Positions 45,865 through 53,103 of a stretch of 64,000 bases of DNA are shown in pieces. Source of the stretch: Parachlamydiales bacterium (GTDB taxonomy: Bacteria > Chlamydiota > Chlamydiia > Chlamydiales > Rhabdochlamydiaceae); contig JAHFTQ010000002.1 in NCBI GenBank assembly GCA_023265455.1, positions 1 through 64,000 on the forward strand, read 5' to 3'. The translations under genes were made by a program, and so were the position numbers. Under the pieces are notes generated by a model. The model saw only the letters and a program-made list of their open reading frames with translations, was not told the origin of the DNA and searched no databases. Position 1 is the first letter of the stretch. Every line of letters begins with the position of its first letter.

Positions 45865-46170
45865 CTACCAGCTGGCTTTGATGATCCCGGGGATCAAACC
45901 TTGGTTGGCCATCTCGCGGAAACAAAGGCGAGACATTTTGAATTTACGGAGGAACCCTCGTGCACGGCCTGTAAATTGGCATCGGTTACGTAGACGGGTC
46001 GGAGAAGAGTTTTTAGGAAGCTTATTGAGATTAATCTGCGCCTCCAGCCGTTCTTCATCGCTTTTATTGGGGTTTTTGACGATCTTCTTCAGCATTTGCC
46101 GACGATCCCACTTTAACTTAACGAGCCGCTCGCGTCTTTTCTGCTTTGCCACCAAACTCTTTCTTGCCAT
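45865..46170 (-). CDS. rpsN: 30S ribosomal protein S14
   Basis: The protein is 101 residues of the long, zinc-free S14 type. [20 protein letters not shown] and [20 protein letters not shown], with a C-terminal [11 protein letters not shown]. The start ATG overlaps the rpmJ stop (TAATG). Confidence 0.96.
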   Translation of the reverse strand: MARKSLVAKQKRRERLVKLKWDRRQMLKKIVKNPNKSDEERLEAQINLNKLPKNSSPTRLRNRCQFTGRARGFLRKFKMSRLCFREMANQGLIPGIIKASW

Positions 46171-46307
46171 TATTTTTTTCTCCCAGGACCTTTTTGACGT
46201 TGTTTTCTGTTAGGATCATTTTTGTTAATCACATAGACACGACCTTTACGGCGAACGATTTTGTCGCCTTTTGAGGGGTCTGCTTTAATAGATGCTCTGA
46301 CTTTCAT
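46170..46307 (-). CDS. rpmJ: 50S ribosomal protein L36
   Basis: A 45-residue [23 protein letters not shown], then [20 protein letters not shown], then PGRKK. It is the L36 form without the zinc cysteines, somewhat longer than the 37-residue type. Its stop codon overlaps the rpsN start by one base. Confidence 0.93.
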   Translation of the reverse strand: MKVRASIKADPSKGDKIVRRKGRVYVINKNDPNRKQRQKGPGRKK

Positions 46308-46425
46308 AGCTAGCCTTGTTTAAAATAGTACCTGCTATTCTAGATGGAAGAACATTTCCCTGCAACAACTTTTCCTTGAGCCTTTTACCCTAATGAGGTA
46401 AGATACTCACTTTCGAGAAAAAATT

Positions 46426-46560
46426 ATGAAAAGAACCTATCAACCTAGTAAAGTAAAACGTCAGAAAACATGCGGGTTTCGCAAGAGAATGAAAACCGCC
46501 AAGGGACGCCAAATCGTCAACCGTCGCCGTCGCATCGGTCGCAAAAAGCTGTCGGCTTAA
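46426..46560 (+). CDS. rpmH: 50S ribosomal protein L34
   Basis: A 44-residue [23 protein letters not shown], then [20 protein letters not shown], then KLSA. A complete L34, divergent from rpmJ/rpsN with a 118-nt shared spacer. The last 91 nt are overlapped by rnpA in another frame. Confidence 0.96.
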   Translation: MKRTYQPSKVKRQKTCGFRKRMKTAKGRQIVNRRRRIGRKKLSA

Positions 46561-46886
46561 GCCGCTCTTTTTCCCGATCGAAGCGCCTGAGGTCCCGGGA
46601 GGAATTTAGACGGGTGAAGAAATACGGTAAGCGCATTACCGGCCATTCGGTCGTTTTTGACGTTTTAACTGAAAAATTTCCTTGTCACCGTTTAGGAGTC
46701 ACTGTTTCTAAACGGTTTGGTGACGCCCATTTGAGAAATCTATTCAAAAGGCGGTCCCGCGAAGCGTTCCGTTTGAGCCAATCTAAGCTCGCTCCTGGAA
46801 CCACCGTGCACGTCTCTCCTAAACAAGAGGGAACAGTTCCAACCCTCCAACAATTCCTGGAAGATTTTACCCTTCTAATATGTTAA
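46470..46886 (+). CDS. rnpA: ribonuclease P protein component, N-terminally extended over rpmH
   Basis: The protein part of RNase P, which matures tRNA 5' ends. The conserved core starts near residue 36 ([19 protein letters not shown]) and includes [20 protein letters not shown] and KRRSREAFR, the RNR-like helix. The only sensible start is the ATG at 46470. This adds about 30 basic, Pro/Ser/Gln-rich residues encoded out of frame within rpmH; no ATG, GTG or TTG occurs between there and the core. No SD precedes it. The nesting resembles the rpmH/rnpA arrangement of Thermus. The 3' end overlaps uvrD by 7 nt. Confidence 0.88.
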   Translation: MRVSQENENRQGTPNRQPSPSHRSQKAVGLSRSFSRSKRLRSREEFRRVKKYGKRITGHSVVFDVLTEKFPCHRLGVTVSKRFGDAHLRNLFKRRSREAFRLSQSKLAPGTTVHVSPKQEGTVPTLQQFLEDFTLLIC

Positions 46887-48802
46887 ACGAAGAGCAAAAA
46901 AGGGCCATACTCACAACCGAAGGAAGAGTTCTCATCCTCGCCGGAGCCGGAAGCGGAAAAACCAGCGTGATCACCCATCGCATTGCCTATCTCATTAAAA
47001 ATTTAAATATCTCCCCTTCATCGATTCTAGGCCTCACCTTCACCAATAAAGCCGCCCAGGAAATGAAAAAACGGGTCGCAGCCATGATTGACCCGGCGCT
47101 TGCCCGGCAAGTGGTTCTTTGCACCTTCCACAGCTTTTGCATGCAAATCTTAAGACGGGACATCGACAAGCTAGGATATACTCGAGATTTTACCCTCTAC
47201 GACGAACGGGATGTTCGCAGGCTTCTCAACCACCTCGTGCGCGAAGAGCTGGCCCATGACGGCGACCTCCCCTCTTTGGACCCTACCTTAGAGGCGATTT
47301 CATTAGCAAAAAATCGAGCCCACACCCCCGAAGAGATGGAGGGAGATCCCCTCTCAAAACAACTCTTCAGCCGTCTGCAAACCGTCATGCGAGCCTATAA
47401 TGCGGTCGATTTCGACAGTCTTCTCTCGCTGACTTTGCAACTCTTTGAACAACACCCCCAGGTCCTCACCAAATATCAGACCAAGTTTCGCTATATTATG
47501 ATCGACGAATACCAAGACACCAACCCGATCCAATACCGACTTGCGCAGCTCCTTAGCAAAGAGCACAACAATCTCTGTGTTGTCGGCGATGACGACCAAG
47601 CTATCTACGGCTGGCGAGGTGCTGAAATCAAAAATATCTTACAATTTGAATCCAAGACCGTCATTAAACTCTTACAAAACTACCGTTCAACTCCCACTAT
47701 CCTCGAAGCTGCAAATACGGTGATTCGCAATAATGAAGAGCGGCATGCCAAAGAGCTGTGGAGCTCTAAAGATCGCGGCGACCTCATCCAGGTTTTTCAT
47801 GCTCCTACCGAGCAAGATGAAGCCGACTCGGTTGTCATGCGGATGATCTGGTATCACAAAACCCATCACATCCCGTGGTCTGAAATGGCCATTCTTTACC
47901 GATCCAATCTTTTAGCCCGCCCCTTTGAGCTGGCTCTTCTTCAAGCTGCCTGGGAAAAAGATGGGGTTTGGCGCCGAGGCATCCCCTACCAGACCTTTGG
48001 CGGAACGGAATTTTCTGAACGCAGCGAAATCAAAGACTTAGCCGCTTATCTTCGTATCATCCTCAATCCCCTTGACCAAGAAGCACTTCTCCGCATCATC
48101 AATGTCCCTCGCCGAGGGATATCGGATCAGGCCCTCGACAAACTCACCCAGCAAAGCCGGACCCACAACCTCCCTCTTTGGAAAGTCCTCCAAGAAGCCT
48201 CCTCACAAGCGGATCTCTCTGATCGTGCCCTTGCGGGTATTCAGCAGTTTCTGACCATTATCGAACAGGGCCGTGAAAAATTCTCTCAACCTCCCTTCCC
48301 CGATGCCCTCAGATGGCTTGTTGAAACCATTAACTATAAAAAGGCCATTCAAGAAGAAGTCAAAAGCGATAAAGCCCAGGGCTATAAATGGGAAAACGTC
48401 GAGGCCTTCATCCAAACCTCTTCGGAATACACCAACCTCCATGACTTTTTAGAGACCCTCTCCTTGGACGGCGATCAGTTCCAAAGACGCCGGGAGACCG
48501 GGCATGAAAATAAAGTCAATCTCATGACATTCCACAGCGCAAAAGGATTAGAATTTACCCTCTGCTTCTTAGTCGGTCTTGAAGATCAAATCATGCCCCA
48601 CGAAAGAAGCCTCTCAGAAGGAGGTCTCGAAGAAGAGCGGCGCCTCATGTACGTTGCCATGACCCGCGCCAAAAAGCATCTTGTCCTTTCGATGGCCCGC
48701 CAACGGAAAAGGTACGGCAAAGACATCAACATGAACCCCTCTCGTTTCCTCTTCGAAATCCCCAAAGAACTCATTAAAGTTATTTCTTGGAAAGAAATTT
48801 AA
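46880..48802 (+). CDS. UvrD/PcrA/Rep family 3'-5' DNA helicase
   Basis: A superfamily 1A helicase of 640 residues. Motifs: Walker A GAGSGKTSVITHR, TFTNKAAQEMKKRV, motif II YIMIDEYQDTNP, motif III VVGDDDQAIYGWRGA, motif IV QNYRST, motif V LMTFHSAKGLEF, motif VI EERRLMYVAMTRAKKHL. Annotated uvrD in Chlamydia. It lacks the long C-terminal tail of E. coli UvrD, closer to Rep in length. The last 68 nt are partly duplicated at 49334-49401. Confidence 0.94.
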   Translation: MLNEEQKRAILTTEGRVLILAGAGSGKTSVITHRIAYLIKNLNISPSSILGLTFTNKAAQEMKKRVAAMIDPALARQVVLCTFHSFCMQILRRDIDKLGYTRDFTLYDERDVRRLLNHLVREELAHDGDLPSLDPTLEAISLAKNRAHTPEEMEGDPLSKQLFSRLQTVMRAYNAVDFDSLLSLTLQLFEQHPQVLTKYQTKFRYIMIDEYQDTNPIQYRLAQLLSKEHNNLCVVGDDDQAIYGWRGAEIKNILQFESKTVIKLLQNYRSTPTILEAANTVIRNNEERHAKELWSSKDRGDLIQVFHAPTEQDEADSVVMRMIWYHKTHHIPWSEMAILYRSNLLARPFELALLQAAWEKDGVWRRGIPYQTFGGTEFSERSEIKDLAAYLRIILNPLDQEALLRIINVPRRGISDQALDKLTQQSRTHNLPLWKVLQEASSQADLSDRALAGIQQFLTIIEQGREKFSQPPFPDALRWLVETINYKKAIQEEVKSDKAQGYKWENVEAFIQTSSEYTNLHDFLETLSLDGDQFQRRRETGHENKVNLMTFHSAKGLEFTLCFLVGLEDQIMPHERSLSEGGLEEERRLMYVAMTRAKKHLVLSMARQRKRYGKDINMNPSRFLFEIPKELIKVISWKEI

Positions 48803-48869
48803 AATAACTATTATATATTTATTAATAATAATATTGTGTATAATATATTGTATAAACAAGGAGATCAAT

Positions 48870-49061
48870 ATGGTTACAAAAATCGAAGAAACAAAGAATG
48901 AGCCCGTCAGTTTTCAGACTTCAACAAAAGAAGAAAGTAAAACTCAAGAAGTTGCCCAACAGGTTTTCGTGGATAACAGAGCAAAACTGCCTCCCAAAAT
49001 CCTAAAAGCGGCTGAAAAAGCAGCGGCAAAAAAAGGGCTAAGAATATTAAGTATTACTTAA
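48870..49061 (+). CDS. small Lys/Ala-rich protein (63 aa)
   Basis: The start has a strong AAGGAG 9 nt upstream and an AT-rich leader with TATAAT at 48839-48844. The product begins MVTKIEETKNEPVSFQTSTK; then TQEVAQQVFVDNRAKLPPKI and a basic helix (KAAEKAAAKKG) follow. It resembles the N-terminal part of the neighbour at 49534 (QEAAQKVL) and the remnant at 49125. Family unknown. It ends at a perfect hairpin. Confidence 0.6.
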   Translation: MVTKIEETKNEPVSFQTSTKEESKTQEVAQQVFVDNRAKLPPKILKAAEKAAAKKGLRILSIT

Positions 49062-49073
49062 TTTTAAGAAAAA

Positions 49074-49097
49074 CGCCTTCCATTTTTATGGAAGGCG
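49074..49097 (+). terminator. hairpin after the 63-aa gene
   Basis: A perfect 10-bp stem CGCCTTCCAT / ATGGAAGGCG with loop TTTT. The T tract beyond it is poor (CAGATTGAACG). Its core CTTCCAT/ATGGAAG recurs in the terminator at 50013, consistent with duplication. Confidence 0.5.
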
Positions 49098-49124
49098 CAG
49101 ATTGAACGTTTGCTTAAGAAATAA

Positions 49125-49232
49125 TTCACGCCGTGTGCAGCTCAAGTCGTCGCAGTAAAAACAGAGGAGGTTGCAAAGCGACATCATCATAAGCATCATA
49201 GACATCATCATCACCATAGGCATCACCGATAA
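49125..49232 (+). pseudogene. histidine-rich gene remnant
   Basis: An open frame without a start codon. It translates to AAQVVAVKTEEVAKRHHH and then to a His-rich end with Lys and Arg (HKHHRHHHHHRHHR), then TAA. The upstream frame has a stop at 49122. The Gln/Val/Glu part resembles the small proteins on either side (AQQV, AAQKV), and the neighbour at 49534 ends in NNKHRH. Read as the 3' part of a lost paralogue that bound metal or nucleic acid (inference). Confidence 0.5.
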
Positions 49233-49305
49233 GCCTCTTTAATGGTGGAGCTTAAGAAAAAAATGGCTCTATGACCCTCCACTTAGACAAGGACCTTTCT
49301 TGAAA

Positions 49306-49315
49306 GGGGGGGGGG
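49306..49315 (+). repeat. homopolymeric G tract (10 Gs)
   Basis: Ten consecutive Gs after TTGAAA in a non-coding stretch between the His-rich remnant and the uvrD-tail copy. Such tracts are prone to slippage; no gene is controlled here in an obvious way. Confidence 0.85.
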
Positions 49316-49333
49316 TTATTTTATTCATCTTTC

Positions 49334-49401
49334 CCCCTCTTGTTTCCTCTTTGAAATACCCCAAGAACTCATTAAAGTTATTTTTTGTAATGAAATTTAA
49401 A
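49334..49401 (+). repeat. partial duplicate of the 3' end of the uvrD/pcrA gene
   Basis: This 68-nt stretch aligns with 48736-48803: CCCCTCTCGTTTCCTC versus CCCCTCTTGTTTCCTC, then AACTCATTAAAGTTATTT in both, and GAAATTTAAA at the end. About 88 percent identical by eye, with two small indels. It carries no open frame of its own. Confidence 0.85.
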
Positions 49402-49533
49402 CCGCTTGCAATTAAACTAAATATTTAATTTTTAAGTATAAGTTATTTTAATAACTTATATTATTGAAAATAACAGCAATTTAATGCATAACACTAGCCG
49501 TGAACATAACTCACATTAACAAAAAGAGGAAAT

Positions 49534-49983
49534 ATGACTATCAGTGCTATTGACAATAGAGATGTAAAAAATGACCTACCACTTATTGAGAATCAGACAA
49601 ACGCTGACGCTCAAATACAAGAAGCTGCGCAAAAAGTGTTAGCAGCCAATGCTGAACAAGCACAACTTCCTGCTCCAAAAGAAATCGCACAAGAAATCGT
49701 GAAAATCGAAGCTCCAAAAAAGCAAACAGAAGTTGCCCCAGCTCCAGTTGCACAACCTGCAGCTCCTGTTGAAGTGAAAGCAGAAGTTGCCCCAGCTCCA
49801 GTTGCACAACCTGCTAAATTGAGCGAACACGATCAGCTAAAAATAACTCGCCAAAAAGATAAAGATGCTTTGGCCGCAGCTAAGAAATCTGGCGTTAGCA
49901 AAGAAGTTATGAAACAATTAGTAAAAGCTGATGAGGCGTCTCATAAAGCTCTCAAAAAATATAACAACAAGCATAGACATTAA
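49534..49983 (+). CDS. Ala/Pro/Lys-rich low-complexity protein (149 aa)
   Basis: SD GAGGAAA precedes the ATG. The N-terminal 40 residues are acidic and Gln/Ala-rich (IQEAAQKVLAANAEQAQLP). The middle has two copies of AEVAPAPVAQPA-type proline repeats encoded by identical 34-nt DNA, and the C-terminus is a basic helix ending KKYNNKHRH. There is no signal peptide or membrane segment. A paralogue of the 63-residue gene, apparently produced by the same duplication. Possibly a DNA-binding or histone-like tail protein; not recognised. Confidence 0.6.
   Translation: MTISAIDNRDVKNDLPLIENQTNADAQIQEAAQKVLAANAEQAQLPAPKEIAQEIVKIEAPKKQTEVAPAPVAQPAAPVEVKAEVAPAPVAQPAKLSEHDQLKITRQKDKDALAAAKKSGVSKEVMKQLVKADEASHKALKKYNNKHRH
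49727..49814 (+). repeat. 34-nt direct repeat in the Ala/Pro-rich gene
   Basis: 49727-49760 and 49781-49814 are identical (CAGAAGTTGCCCCAGCTCCA and 14 further bases), 54 nt apart, that is 18 codons. The spacer encodes PAAPVEVKA. Recent duplication; the copy number could vary. Confidence 0.9.
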
Positions 49984-50012
49984 ACACTAGCTTTGTAGGG
50001 GTTCTTCCCTTA

Positions 50013-50046
50013 AGGGCCTTCCATACACATGGAAGGCCCTTTTTTT
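50013..50046 (+). terminator. strong rho-independent terminator of the 149-aa gene
   Basis: A perfect 12-bp stem AGGGCCTTCCAT / ATGGAAGGCCCT with loop ACAC, followed by six Ts. It ends transcription before the truncated gene at 50049. Confidence 0.9.
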
Positions 50047-50048
50047 AA

Positions 50049-50717
50049 GCATATACCACCGTCAAAGCCGCGGCTAATGAGCAGCTAGAACTCCCTGATG
50101 ATCACTGTGCTATTTTGTGGTACATCTATCATAGTAAACTCGACTGGAACAAAACTGAATTTTACTACTCCTCGGTAGATAGACAAGAGACAGGATATGG
50201 TTGCGAGACTTTTGCACTGAGAGATGCTGTTTCCTTCCTGCAAGAACCGCGTTTCTTTGATAAAATTCAAAAACTATCGGTTGAGATTGAAGCTCCCGCA
50301 AGAAATATCCGGATGCAATTACAGCAGATCAATCAGCTGCCCCCTGCTTTCATGAAAGGAACCCAGAACAAGTCGGCATTAGAAGACTATATGGGATCCT
50401 ACTCAAACGATCCCGAAAAACTACAAGAAATTTCGGATTTAAAAAAAACCATTGAAAAACATACGGTTCAAATCGAAAAAATCAAAGATGACGAAGTGAA
50501 AATAAAAACTCAAAACCACTACATCAACCACTGTTCGATGAAGTATCATCTGAGCGCTCTTAAAATGACAGAGCCGGAAGAACTCCAAAAAATCATCTCC
50601 GAAGCGTTGTTAACCGTGCCAAGGCCTGTGATGAAGGAGGGCGAGCTTCCCCGTACACTCAGCGATGCAACCCAAATGAATGCCGTCACATATACATTCC
50701 ATATGGGCCCTGCTTAA
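50049..50717 (+). pseudogene. 5'-truncated hypothetical gene
   Basis: The frame opens right after the terminator (stop at 50046) with no usable ATG; a TTG at 50115 is the first alternative start. Protein-like sequence is already present upstream of it (ANEQLELPDDHCAILWYIYH). The C-terminal part is helical and Lys/Glu-rich (SDLKKTIEKHTVQIEKIKDD) and ends MNAVTYTFHMGPA. Read as the remnant of a longer protein whose 5' end was lost, probably in the duplication. The family is not recognised. Confidence 0.55.
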
Positions 50718-50764
50718 GTTTTTTATCCTTTTGATAAAACAACCTCATTATCTACGATGGGTAT

Positions 50765-51121
50765 ATGGCGAAAGACACATTTAATGATGAAGGGGCGAAA
50801 AGATTTCTAGAAGCGAAAGAGCAGCAAGAAAAAGAAGAGCAGGAAACTACGAGAAAAAATCTTCTTCAACAAGTCACTGCAATCCTAAGAAAGGAATTTG
50901 AAGGATCTACCACTGAAGTTTATTTGATCGGGTCAATTTTGCAACCTTTTAGCTTTTCTTCTCGTTCTGATGTAGATATTGTATTAAAAAATTATGCAGG
51001 TGATCGATTTGAATTTTGGGCAAAGATAGAAAAACAAATTGGGAAAAAAGTGGAAATCATCCTTTTCGAAAAATGCCATTTTCAGGATTTTGTTCTAACA
51101 AATGGACTTAAGGTAGTGTAG
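50765..51121 (+). CDS. MNT-type minimal nucleotidyltransferase (antitoxin component)
   Basis: The protein is 118 residues. The catalytic motif of the pol beta fold is visible: IGSIL at 55-59 and SSRSDVDIVL at 65-74, with Glu97 in KKVEIIL as the likely third acidic residue in place of Asp. A charged coiled N-terminus (about 1-33) precedes it. MNT proteins in MntA-HepT pairs adenylylate and neutralise the HEPN toxin. The next gene follows after 2 nt. The catalytic set is nearly complete, so activity is plausible. Confidence 0.7.
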   Translation: MAKDTFNDEGAKRFLEAKEQQEKEEQETTRKNLLQQVTAILRKEFEGSTTEVYLIGSILQPFSFSSRSDVDIVLKNYAGDRFEFWAKIEKQIGKKVEIILFEKCHFQDFVLTNGLKVV

Positions 51122-51123
51122 CT

Positions 51124-51582
51124 ATGGAAAAATATGCGATTCTATTGGGATATTTTGATAAACAAATTATTTTCATAGAAAAAATGTATCAGGAAATCAT
51201 CACCGTCAACGTCTCCGTTTACGACAAACGTTTTTTATTTGCGATGAGAGTCCAGCAATTTTATACAGCTCTAGAAGACCTCTTTAAGCAAATCGCAAAA
51301 GCCTTTGAAAATCATATTGAAAATATGGGCAACTTTCACAAAGAAATGCTGACCCGGATGAATACCGAAGTCCCCAAAATACGACCTTCTGTCATTTCTA
51401 ACCAAAGCTTAATTTTATTGGATAAAATCAGAGCTTTTCGTCATTTCATCCGTCATGCTTATGATTGTGAGCTTGATGAAAAAGAACTGCTCCTCATTCA
51501 GGACAAATTAAAGAACGACTACTCTCTTGTTGAGAAGGACTTGCAAAAATTCCGGTTATTCATCCAAAAATTAGCTGGCTAG
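51124..51582 (+). CDS. HEPN-domain (HepT-like) putative RNase toxin
   Basis: The protein is 152 all-helical residues. RAFRHFIRHAYDCELDEKEL contains R-x4-H (Arg106, His111), the HEPN catalytic motif, plus the Tyr that MNT partners modify in characterised HepT proteins (RxxxxHxY form). It is translated directly after the MNT gene. HEPN toxins cleave RNA; neutralisation by the neighbour is inferred. Stops 4 nt before the convergent gene. Confidence 0.7.
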   Translation: MEKYAILLGYFDKQIIFIEKMYQEIITVNVSVYDKRFLFAMRVQQFYTALEDLFKQIAKAFENHIENMGNFHKEMLTRMNTEVPKIRPSVISNQSLILLDKIRAFRHFIRHAYDCELDEKELLLIQDKLKNDYSLVEKDLQKFRLFIQKLAG

Positions 51583-51585
51583 ATC

Positions 51586-52275
51586 CTACGAATTAACGAC
51601 GCGGCGGATGACCTCTTTACCCCACTGGCCAGCCCAGTGAAGAATGATGGCCTCGAGGTGGATCCCTTTCTGGATGGTCCAGTTGTATTTGCTGGGTAGT
51701 TCAGTCACTTCGATCTCCTCTGCATGAATCAGAAAACTTAAGGCCTCTTGATCATTTAAAAACCGGTCATTTTGACGAAGACATAGATCAGTCCACCGAG
51801 CTAGTAGAGGAGAGTGGTGATGATAGGCAACGACTCTAGTCGTGTAATCTTCAGTGTTAGAGTCTCTGGCAAGGGCGATTTTCGAATGGGAGTGGATTTT
51901 AGAAAAGAGAGGTGCTAGAGTCCCGGCGATTTCACAATCAAGATCTATCCAGATGGTTTCATCAAAAGGGGTTTGTTGGAGGGCAAACGGTTTATAAAAG
52001 TGCTTTTCACGGGATTGCCACACCTGTTTTCCATACTTTTTTTCCCACCCCTCAGCAAGCTCTGGGGAAATCAAGACTTTGGGATAAATGAAATTTCGGG
52101 GAGCTTGTAATGAAAGGTATAAGCCGTGGGCCTGGCACCACTCTTTTGCAGAAGCCGACATCCCAAGGTCAATGAAAGCGACAGGATAGCGGTTGTGCTG
52201 AGTATAGTGGGACCACCACCAAGGTAGCATCCATTCATGGTCTTGATCGCACCCAACAACAATTCCTTTACTCAT
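51586..52275 (-). CDS. glycosyltransferase-like protein with DxD motif
   Basis: The protein is 229 residues. MSKGIVVGCDQDHEWMLPWW opens like a GT-A strand-loop, and TIWIDLDCEIAGTLAPLFSK holds the DxD site. ALARDSNTEDY, then HWAGQWGK at the end fit the general layout of small glycosyltransferases (GT8/GT32-like). Similar in concept to the gene at 21578 but not an obvious close copy. The acceptor is unknown. Overlaps the upstream secreted-protein gene by 8 nt. Confidence 0.55.
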   Translation of the reverse strand: MSKGIVVGCDQDHEWMLPWWWSHYTQHNRYPVAFIDLGMSASAKEWCQAHGLYLSLQAPRNFIYPKVLISPELAEGWEKKYGKQVWQSREKHFYKPFALQQTPFDETIWIDLDCEIAGTLAPLFSKIHSHSKIALARDSNTEDYTTRVVAYHHHSPLLARWTDLCLRQNDRFLNDQEALSFLIHAEEIEVTELPSKYNWTIQKGIHLEAIILHWAGQWGKEVIRRVVNS

Positions 52276-53086
52276 CGATATTTAACGGTGTAATCATCTG
52301 TTTAAGCTCAGGTGGAGCATCAGCGATGGCCTGTTGAATATGGCTCCTGGCTTTCTCCATTTGATTTTTTTCTTTGTAGAATTCTCCTAGAATCAGATGA
52401 CATCTCCAGCGGGAGTCACGATCTTGATCTCCATAGCGGCGTAGGTATTTCTCGAGAGGCCGGGCAGCGTCTTTGACTTCTTTACCCCTCTCTTGGTGAG
52501 ATTGAAAGGTAAGCATCGCCAGCTGCCATTCGATAGAAGCGTTAGAAGGGCTCCGCTTGCGAATCTCTTCTTTGATCTTATGAGCTTTACGAGGATGGTC
52601 TTTACAAATTTTGGTATATTTTTCGATCAGAAAATCAACGCCTTGATCAAGAAGAAGGCCGGCTTCCAAGATTTTCTCCCCGCACACTTGCATGTTCAAG
52701 AGGCGGCACTTGCGATAAAGGATCAGAAGTTGATCTGCTGTCAATTGATTGAGATGATGACTGATCTTGTCGATCTGTAACATCTCATTGAAAAGCTCGC
52801 CATATTTTTCTGGGGGAACAATTAAATAACCCAGACGTCCTATCTCTTCTCCTTTCGAAGAGAGCAAGATCAAGATCGGGGTTTCAGCTTCGGAGCCTGC
52901 AGCTTTTCGAATTTCTCTTTGAATGCCAGATTTTTCCAAAACCGTCTGAAATGCAGCAGAGTCCCAAATATCGTCTTGCAATTGTTTTGACCAAGGGCAA
53001 GAGGATCCTCCAAAGATCGCGACAACCCGCGGCTCAGCTAAAAGAGCCTGGATTCCAAAACAGATGAAAAAGATCAGCCACTTCAT
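52268..53086 (-). CDS. secreted thioredoxin-fold protein with helical TPR-like tail
   Basis: A signal peptide (MKWLIFFICFGIQALLAEP) is followed by a thioredoxin-like start, VVAIFGGSSCPWSKQLQDDI. The active site is CPWS, so a monothiol variant without the second Cys. TPILILLSSKGEEIGRLGYL completes the fold. The last 150 residues are alpha-helical with repeats (DSRWRCHLILGEFYKEKNQM, then EKARSHIQQAIADAPPE) like TPRs. Periplasmic; a chaperone or reductase role is inferred. Overlaps the next gene by 8 nt. Confidence 0.6.
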   Translation of the reverse strand: MKWLIFFICFGIQALLAEPRVVAIFGGSSCPWSKQLQDDIWDSAAFQTVLEKSGIQREIRKAAGSEAETPILILLSSKGEEIGRLGYLIVPPEKYGELFNEMLQIDKISHHLNQLTADQLLILYRKCRLLNMQVCGEKILEAGLLLDQGVDFLIEKYTKICKDHPRKAHKIKEEIRKRSPSNASIEWQLAMLTFQSHQERGKEVKDAARPLEKYLRRYGDQDRDSRWRCHLILGEFYKEKNQMEKARSHIQQAIADAPPELKQMITPLNIDE

Positions 53087-53103
53087 ATATAATAGGCTAT
53101 AAG

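Noticed and set aside
45878..46213. A 111-codon plus-strand frame opposite rpsN and rpmJ.
   Set aside because: Antisense to two clear ribosomal protein genes, composition is a mirror of basic residues.
49173..49229. A His-tag-like run, possibly vector contamination.
   Set aside because: The His run is interrupted by Lys/Arg, uses mixed codons, and is embedded in native sequence similar to the neighbours.
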